Below are positions 1-6,049 of a stretch of 6,049 nucleotides of DNA, one piece after another. The number at the start of each line of letters is the position of its first letter. Position 1 is the stretch's first letter. A program made the position numbers and the translations under genes. Below the pieces are notes generated by a model. The model saw only the letters and a list, made by a program, of their open reading frames with translations, did no database searches and was not told the origin of the DNA. The stretch comes from Candidatus Kerfeldbacteria bacterium RIFOXYC2_FULL_38_9 (lineage in GTDB: Bacteria; Patescibacteriota; Patescibacteriia; UBA9570; XYC2-FULL-38-9). The stretch covers positions 209-6,257 of the forward strand of contig MHKJ01000033.1 in assembly GCA_001818355.1 (NCBI GenBank), in the 5' to 3' direction.

Positions 1-104
1 CCTATTTTCAACTGCTGGACACTAAAAATAAACAAAAATTAAAGCCCCAAAAATATCTGAGTGAATATGAACTAAAACCTTCTTTAGTGGTGGATTATTT
101 ATAA
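1..104 (+). CDS. C-terminal end of an unrecognised protein (partial, 5' end outside window)
   Basis: An open frame enters from the left edge (first full codon at base 3) and ends at a TAA at 102-104, giving 33 residues ending in SLVVDYL. The fragment is rich in Lys, Leu and Tyr and has no motif I can name. It lies on the same strand as def and fmt, 42 nt upstream of def. In many bacteria priA or another housekeeping gene precedes def-fmt, but this tail does not resemble the usual PriA C-terminus, so I assign no function. The frame is supported by being the only plus-strand frame open through this stretch (the other two stop at 22-24 and 40-42), and by its codon use, which matches the neighbours. 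Confidence 0.55.
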   Translation, partial: YFQLLDTKNKQKLKPQKYLSEYELKPSLVVDYL

Positions 105-111
105 ATTTTGT

Positions 112-140
112 TTGACTAATATAAATAATTAAGTTACAAA
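112..140 (+). promoter_or_regulatory. Candidate sigma-70 type promoter for def-fmt
   Basis: In the 42-nt gap before def, TTGACT at 112-117 matches the -35 consensus at five of six bases. After a 17-nt spacer, TACAAA at 135-140 matches the -10 consensus at four of six. The -10 ends six bases before the def ATG at 147, so transcription would start at or next to the start codon and give a leaderless mRNA. This agrees with the lack of a Shine-Dalgarno sequence before def. The DNA is AT-rich, so a chance -10 match is easy; the -35 and the exact spacing are the stronger evidence. A TATAAA at 120-125 is an alternative -10 but lacks a good -35. Confidence 0.4.
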
Positions 141-146
141 TTAGTC

Positions 147-647
147 ATGGCTCTTAAAATTTATACTCTCAACGAACCAGAAATTCGAAAAATTTCCTCA
201 GATGTTGCTCCTCAAAAAATATCGGAAAAAAACTTGCAGGTTTTTATGTCAGCGCTGGCAAAAATGATGCATCAACACGACGGTATTGGCATTGCGGCTC
301 CTCAGGTAGGCAAAAACATTCGTTTAATTGTCATTGACAAAGATTATGCCAAAACAGCAGATGATCTGGTTTTAGTTAATCCGCGCGTGGTGTCTATTGC
401 TAAAAAAACCAATATCCAAGAAGAAGGCTGTCTGTCCGTGCCGGGTGTTTACGGTTTGGTAGAAAGGCCGGTAAAAGCGCGGGTTAAAGGTTGGGGAAGA
501 CAAGGGGAAAAAATGGATATTAAAGCCAAAGGTATGCTGGCGCGTGTTTTGCAACACGAAATAGATCATCTCAACGGCATTCTTTTTATAGACAAGGCCG
601 TCAAAATCAAAAAAAATGAAAATGCCGTAAAGTCTTTGCTGGTATGA
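147..647 (+). CDS. def: Peptide deformylase
   Basis: Cytoplasmic metalloenzyme that removes the N-formyl group from the initiator methionine of nascent proteins at the ribosome exit. At 166 residues it is a normal length and intact. All three family motifs are present: GIGIAAPQ (residues 46-53, with Gln53 positioned to stabilise the transition state), EGCLS (93-97, metal ligand Cys95) and QHEIDHL (136-142, metal ligands His137 and His141, catalytic Glu138). The EGCLS form of motif 2 points to the bacterial type 1 group. The ATG at 147 is chosen because the N-terminus (KIYTLNEPEIRK) begins at the usual family position. No Shine-Dalgarno sequence precedes it. The gene ends in an ATGA overlap with fmt, whose product makes the group Def removes, so the two are very likely cotranscribed and translationally coupled. 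Confidence 0.97.
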   Translation: MALKIYTLNEPEIRKISSDVAPQKISEKNLQVFMSALAKMMHQHDGIGIAAPQVGKNIRLIVIDKDYAKTADDLVLVNPRVVSIAKKTNIQEEGCLSVPGVYGLVERPVKARVKGWGRQGEKMDIKAKGMLARVLQHEIDHLNGILFIDKAVKIKKNENAVKSLLV

Positions 648-1536
648 TCAATCCTCCGATTTTTAAAATAATTTTTTTCGGTACTCCAAAGTACGCTCAA
701 CCGACCCTGGAGTTTCTTCTGCAAGAAAAAAATTATCAAATTATCGGTTGTGTCACCCAGCCAGACAAACCGGTAGGCAGAAAACAAATTATCTCCCCTT
801 CTCCTATTAAAAAATTCGCTTTAGAAAAAAAACTGCCTATTTATCAGCCGACGACTTTAAAAATTCAAAAAGAAAACGGAAAAAAAATCTATCAAACATT
901 ATTAAATTTAAAACCGGACTTAGCCATAGTGGTGGCTTATGGCAAAATAATTCCTAAAGAAATTTTAGCCATTCCAAAATACGGTTGTCTTAATCTGCAC
1001 GGATCTCTGCTTCCGCAATTAAGAGGCGCATCTCCTATGCAACAAGCTATTTTAGCGGGATTGCCAAAAAGCGGAGTAACTTTAATGCTCATGGACGAAG
1101 GTCTGGATACAGGCGATATTATCGCTCAAGAATTTTTAACTCTCTCCAATACAGAAACCTTAACCAGTTTGCATGATAAATTAAGCAGGCTGAATGTTAA
1201 AATTTTAAAAGATAAACTTCCTCAATTTATTCAAGGAAAATTAAAACCCCAAAAACAAAATACAGCTCAGGCTTCTTATACTAAAATCATTAAAAAAACC
1301 GACGGAGAAATAAATTGGCAACAAAAACCCATAATGATTGACAGACAAATCAGAGCTTTAAATCCTTGGCCGGGAACTTATACTTTTTGCCACCGACAAC
1401 GCCTAAAAATCCTTAAAGCACATTTGGAAAACAATAAATTGTTGATAGAACAAGTACAGCCCGAGGGTAAAAAAATCATGTCTTATCAAGATTTTCTGCA
1501 AGGCCATCCTCAATGCCAATTACCACCCGCAAGCAG

Positions 1537-1540
<4 letters not shown>
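644..1540 (+). CDS. fmt: Methionyl-tRNA formyltransferase
   Basis: Transfers a formyl group from 10-formyltetrahydrofolate to Met-tRNA(fMet), producing the bacterial initiator tRNA. The protein has 298 residues, slightly shorter than E. coli Fmt (about 315) but with both domains. The N-terminal Rossmann catalytic domain starts with FFGTP (11-15). The tRNA-contacting loop follows QPDKPVGR (39-46), with Arg46 equivalent to the E. coli loop arginine. The catalytic Asn117 and His119 lie in LNLHGSLLP, and Asp155 in GLDTGD. The C-terminal OB-fold domain runs from about residue 210 (SYTKII, then ALNPWPGTY at 238-246) and ends with the usual QPEGKK..M...DF..G pattern near 272-288. The start lies inside the end of def (ATGA) and has no Shine-Dalgarno sequence, so translation probably reinitiates from def. 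The stop codon overlaps that of the converging glycosyltransferase gene. Confidence 0.97.
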
Positions 1541-3012
<1,472 letters not shown>

Positions 3013-3018
3013 CTTATT

Positions 3019-4158
3019 TTATTCTGCCTGTACCGGAATAGCCGGCGGTACAATTTCTACCCACGTGGTACCACGCTCTAAAGGTATCTTGTTGCCTTTT
3101 TCATCAAAAAACTGCGTGCGGCTTAAACGATCATCTTTTTTCCATTTGCCTGTAAATTTCTGACCGCTATGATAAATTTCCACCTCTCCTTCACCGGTAA
3201 CTATCCAATTGATTCTGCCCTTTTCCGGTAAAGGAATGCCATCCCCCACATGTTCAATAATAATATTTTTCGGAGCCAAAACTTGATCGTTGTTGGCGTC
3301 TTTTTGTATAACACCACCGTTATATCTCTCATAATTATTATTTTCAACGCTATATTTATATTCCACATCATAAGAACCGCCAAAACCAATAAATATTCTA
3401 TTGATACTGGGCGCGGCCGAAGAGCTGAAATCATCAGCAAATTCCCAAGATTGATAACTGGGCTCTTCTTCCTTTGACCAGTTATGATCAACAATTGCCC
3501 GAAATAAATCATCTGTACTGGAAAATAAATTATGGGGAGAAAATTTTACGGCAACGCGGTTGAAATATTGAGATTCGCGTAAACCATCAATATCCCGCAA
3601 ACCAAATTCCGGAATAGCCACCATGGCCGTATAACTGCCGCCGGCGTGGGCATAAGCGCACTGTAATTCAGAAACAAACTCTAAATAAGTATCACGTGCG
3701 GAACGCACCGGGCCTATAACTGCATTAGCTTGAGTGGCATTACTAAAAACCGCCATAAAACGGGTGATGCCCCCTTCCACAATAACCTCGTAAACCAATT
3801 GCGCCTGCGATAAACCTGATTGCGGCCGTACTCCGTCAAAAGCCGCGTTTTCAATCATCACACAAGCAGGTACGATATTTGCTTCAGCCTTAGGAGCTAA
3901 AACGCCATCTAAGCGGCGAGGTATAATCGTCGCCTCTTCTTCCTCAGCGCTACCAAATAAATCAGTGCTAATATCAGTTAAAAAACTATCCTCGTTACTG
4001 CTGTTTTTGCCTTTTAAGACAAAAATAAAAAATATCAAAACCAAAATAATACCCAAAGCTACTATTATACCTAAGTAAATAACCTTTTTTTTGGGGTCTT
4101 TTTTAATTTTCTTAATAAAATTGTCCAAAGTAGAATGCTGTTGTTCTTTTTTGCTCAT
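3019..4158 (-). CDS. Membrane-anchored DUF3048 (YerB-like) protein, second copy of the pair
   Basis: A 379-residue protein of unknown biochemical function. A Lys-rich cytoplasmic N-terminus is followed by one hydrophobic helix (about 25-48), an acidic linker (about 56-76) and an extracytoplasmic part, so it is probably anchored N-in. The DUF3048 signature is clear: VMIEN (100-104), VRPQSGL (110-116), EGGITRFMA (128-136), IGPVRSAR (148-155), YAHAGGS (169-175) and PHNLFSS (208-214). A C-terminal half of the DUF3048_C type carries GKWKK (337-341) and GTTWVEIVP (363-371). The Bacillus relative YerB is a lipoprotein; here there is no lipobox, and a transmembrane helix takes its place. It lies four bases downstream of a paralogue that shares every one of these motifs, which indicates an old tandem duplication. 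No Shine-Dalgarno sequence precedes the ATG. Confidence 0.9.
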   Translation of the reverse strand: MSKKEQQHSTLDNFIKKIKKDPKKKVIYLGIIVALGIILVLIFFIFVLKGKNSSNEDSFLTDISTDLFGSAEEEEATIIPRRLDGVLAPKAEANIVPACVMIENAAFDGVRPQSGLSQAQLVYEVIVEGGITRFMAVFSNATQANAVIGPVRSARDTYLEFVSELQCAYAHAGGSYTAMVAIPEFGLRDIDGLRESQYFNRVAVKFSPHNLFSSTDDLFRAIVDHNWSKEEEPSYQSWEFADDFSSSAAPSINRIFIGFGGSYDVEYKYSVENNNYERYNGGVIQKDANNDQVLAPKNIIIEHVGDGIPLPEKGRINWIVTGEGEVEIYHSGQKFTGKWKKDDRLSRTQFFDEKGNKIPLERGTTWVEIVPPAIPVQAE

Positions 4159-4162
4159 ATTT

Positions 4163-5278
4163 TTAATTATACTCTATATTACGATCGTCGGGAAGAACCT
4201 CTATCCAGGTATTGCCGGGGGTAAAGGAAATTTCTGTATTTTCTGTGTTGAAAAAAAGAGTCCTGTCTGTTGTTGCTGTTTTACGCCACTTACCTTCGGT
4301 GGCTTGTCCGTTATGAAAAACAACCGCTCTTCCTTCTCCTTGTACCGCCATTTGTAAACGACCGGTTTCATAATCCAGCAAAGAAGTGGGTACGAATTGC
4401 ACAATAACATTGGCAACGGTGATTTGTTGGTTGGTTAATTTATCCAAATGAGGCGCACCACCGTTAGATCTTAAATAATTATTATTTTGCCGATCATAAT
4501 TATACTCTACCGCATAAGAAGCGCTGGAAAAAGGAATAATAATTTTTTGCGCCACAGGTGATTGACTGGTGTCATTGGTTGAAGAAAATTGCCAGGGAGA
4601 ATAAGTGCCGAATTTTTCTTGTAAAGCATAATCTCGCAAAAACAAAGTTAAAAATTCACTGGAAGTGAATAAATTATGCGGCGCGGCAATATTGGCGTCT
4701 CTCCAAAAATATTGCGCTTGACCCATTTGATCCAAATTAACCAAATCTGGAAGACCAGCCACCAGAGATAAAGCCTCCGGACTTCCGCCCACATGCGCAT
4801 AAACTCCTTTATATTCTTGCGCCCAATCTATAAAATAAGGTCTAGCGGAGCGCACCGGGCCAATTTCAGGAATATTTTCATCACTGGCGTAAATAGCCAT
4901 AAAACGGGTAATGCCTCCTTCAGCTAAAGCTTCATAAACCAGATTCGCTTTTTGCAAACCAGATTGAGGGCGTACTTCGGCATAATTCTCAATCATGACG
5001 GCTAGCGGATAAATATTCTCTTTACCCTGCTCAACTTTTACTCCATCAATAAAACGATATCCGATATTTTCTTCTTCGTTGATTTCCGCATTTAAGTTAA
5101 TAATTTCTGAATCAGAACCGTTGCCGGATCCTCTGCGATTGAGCAACAGTAAAATCACGATAATCAGCGCAACTCCTAAAACACCAGCTCCGATCATAAT
5201 GCCCAAACGTGCTTTTTTATTATCTTTTAAAGACCAAAGGACGTTGCGCAAGCGCAGTTGCCAGGATTGATTGGACAT
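4163..5278 (-). CDS. Membrane-anchored DUF3048 (YerB-like) protein, first copy of the pair
   Basis: A 371-residue paralogue of the next gene in the operon. It has a basic N-terminus (about 1-24), one transmembrane helix (about 25-47), a Gly/Ser/acidic linker (about 50-72) and an extracytoplasmic DUF3048 region. That region contains VMIEN (94-98), VRPQSGL (102-108), EGGITRFMA (120-128), IGPVRSAR (139-146), YAHVGGS (160-166) and PHNLFTS (200-206). The C-terminal domain has HNGQATEGKWRK (322-333) and GNTWIEVLP (355-363). Family function is unknown; location and neighbours suggest an envelope role. The core is well conserved between the copies while the anchor and linker have diverged. The start is five bases after the rplY stop. 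An AGG overlapping that TAG stop, four bases before the ATG, is the only Shine-Dalgarno-like element in the operon and is rather close to the start. Confidence 0.9.
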   Translation of the reverse strand: MSNQSWQLRLRNVLWSLKDNKKARLGIMIGAGVLGVALIIVILLLLNRRGSGNGSDSEIINLNAEINEEENIGYRFIDGVKVEQGKENIYPLAVMIENYAEVRPQSGLQKANLVYEALAEGGITRFMAIYASDENIPEIGPVRSARPYFIDWAQEYKGVYAHVGGSPEALSLVAGLPDLVNLDQMGQAQYFWRDANIAAPHNLFTSSEFLTLFLRDYALQEKFGTYSPWQFSSTNDTSQSPVAQKIIIPFSSASYAVEYNYDRQNNNYLRSNGGAPHLDKLTNQQITVANVIVQFVPTSLLDYETGRLQMAVQGEGRAVVFHNGQATEGKWRKTATTDRTLFFNTENTEISFTPGNTWIEVLPDDRNIEYN

Positions 5279-5283
5279 ACTGC

Positions 5284-6021
5284 CTATTTTTTACTTTCTG
5301 TCTTATTCTCTTTTTTATTGTCTTGAGGTTTTTTGTCTGTTTCTGCTTTTGCTTCTTCGTCAGCTTTAGCTTCTGCTTCTTTCTTTTCTTTTTCACCGAC
5401 CACTTCTACTCCGGAAACATCTGTACTGACGCTTTCATTCAAAGCCTTTAGCTCTTCTTCGGAACGTGGCGCCGTAACAGTAACCACGCTGTCGTTAACT
5501 TCGTTTAAAACAGTAACATTCTCAGCCAATTTAAGGTCTTTAATTCTAATATTATCTTCAAATTTTTCTAGCAAAGAAATATCCACCGTTACATGATGAG
5601 GCAAATCTTTTGGTAAACATTCCACTTCGATTTTGCTCATATTTTTTACTAAAATACCCCCCTGTTGTTTAACTGCCGGAGACTCTCCCGTAAATTCCAG
5701 TTCAATTTCCGCGGTCATTTTTTCGTCCATCTTGATTATTTGAAAATCCACATGAGAAATTTGATTTTTCAAAGGATCGTGTTGCAATTCATGAATAACC
5801 ACGATAAAATCTTTGCCATCAACATTTAAGTTAATCAAAGAACTTTCACCGGCCTGCTGATGTATTTTTTCAAAATCTTTTTTGTCTAAAGAAAGAGCAA
5901 TGGTTTTTTGACCAGCACCATACATAACAGCAGGAATCACACTTTGTAAACGTAACTTTTTTATTTTGTTTCTGCCTAGTTCGTTTCTAATTTGGGCTTT
6001 AATACTGAATTCTACTGACAT
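5284..6021 (-). CDS. rplY: Ribosomal protein bL25, long CTC/TL5 form
   Basis: Binds 5S rRNA in the large ribosomal subunit; the long form is also known as general stress protein CTC. The 245 residues split into an N-terminal L25 domain (about 1-95, with IPAVMYGAG at 29-37 and HDPLKNQISHVDF at 81-93), a C-terminal TL5/CTC beta domain (about 97-185, with GGILV at 121-125 and CLPKDLPHHVTVDIS at 135-149), and a low-complexity tail (about 186-245) made mostly of Lys, Glu, Ala and Asp. The tail is longer than in many relatives and is probably disordered. The N-terminus starts at the expected family position. Only 28 bases upstream are in the window; they are AT-rich with no Shine-Dalgarno sequence and no promoter that can be judged. 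It is the first visible gene of the four-gene minus-strand operon. Confidence 0.95.
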   Translation of the reverse strand: MSVEFSIKAQIRNELGRNKIKKLRLQSVIPAVMYGAGQKTIALSLDKKDFEKIHQQAGESSLINLNVDGKDFIVVIHELQHDPLKNQISHVDFQIIKMDEKMTAEIELEFTGESPAVKQQGGILVKNMSKIEVECLPKDLPHHVTVDISLLEKFEDNIRIKDLKLAENVTVLNEVNDSVVTVTAPRSEEELKALNESVSTDVSGVEVVGEKEKKEAEAKADEEAKAETDKKPQDNKKENKTESKK

Positions 6022-6049
6022 AATGAGTAAATTTATTTTATTAGTTAGT

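Noticed and set aside
725..900. Several runs of seven to eight A in fmt that could cause slippage or mark a frameshift
   Set aside because: The reading frame stays open through every run and all Fmt motifs appear in order, so there is no broken gene. A-runs are expected from Lys codons in AT-rich DNA.
4181..4188. Palindrome ACGATCGT near the end of the first DUF3048 gene, considered as an operator or modification site
   Set aside because: Eight-base palindromes are common by chance, it lies within coding sequence for Asp-Asp-Arg, and no second copy or flanking symmetry was seen.
4091..4357. Plus-strand open frame of 88 residues with hydrophobic, Cys-containing stretches
   Set aside because: It lies fully antisense to the two DUF3048 genes and its composition is explained by them. 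There is no independent start signal.
5209..5451. Plus-strand open frame of 80 residues, very rich in Phe and Cys, hydrophobic
   Set aside because: It is the antisense shadow of the Lys/Glu-rich bL25 tail and the start of the first DUF3048 gene. The Phe/Cys runs come from complementing AAA/GAA-rich codons, and no ribosome binding site or promoter supports it.

Overview
The window is gene-dense, AT-rich bacterial DNA. It holds seven protein-coding regions, one of them only the end of a gene, in two converging groups with almost no intergenic space. Standard stop usage fits: def ends at a TGA at the expected family length, and tryptophans are encoded by TGG, so I see no sign of TGA recoding. 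The compact layout, 4-6 nt junctions, near absence of Shine-Dalgarno sequences, and paired membrane-anchored DUF3048 (YerB-like) proteins next to a CTC-type L25 would suit a Candidate Phyla Radiation (Patescibacteria) genome. That assignment is an inference from style and content; no marker gene here proves it.

Left part, plus strand (1-1540): the last 33 codons of an unrecognised gene, a 42-nt spacer with a plausible promoter, then def (peptide deformylase) and fmt (methionyl-tRNA formyltransferase) overlapping by an ATGA. Together they form the formyl-methionine cycle: Fmt formylates the initiator Met-tRNA and Def removes the formyl group from nascent proteins.

Right part, minus strand, read from 6021 down to 1537: rplY/ctc (long bL25 with a charged tail), two tandem DUF3048 paralogues, each with one N-terminal membrane anchor, and a multi-spanning family 2 glycosyltransferase with a processive-synthase type QxxRW motif. 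Gaps between these genes are 5, 4 and 6 nt, so they look like one operon that joins a ribosomal protein to an envelope module of unknown product. The operon meets fmt tail to tail, with the two TAA stop codons interleaved in the same four bases and no visible terminator.

No tRNA, rRNA, mobile element, CRISPR array or integration site is visible. The part least explained by known biology is the DUF3048-DUF3048-glycosyltransferase module. The other genes are ordinary housekeeping genes.
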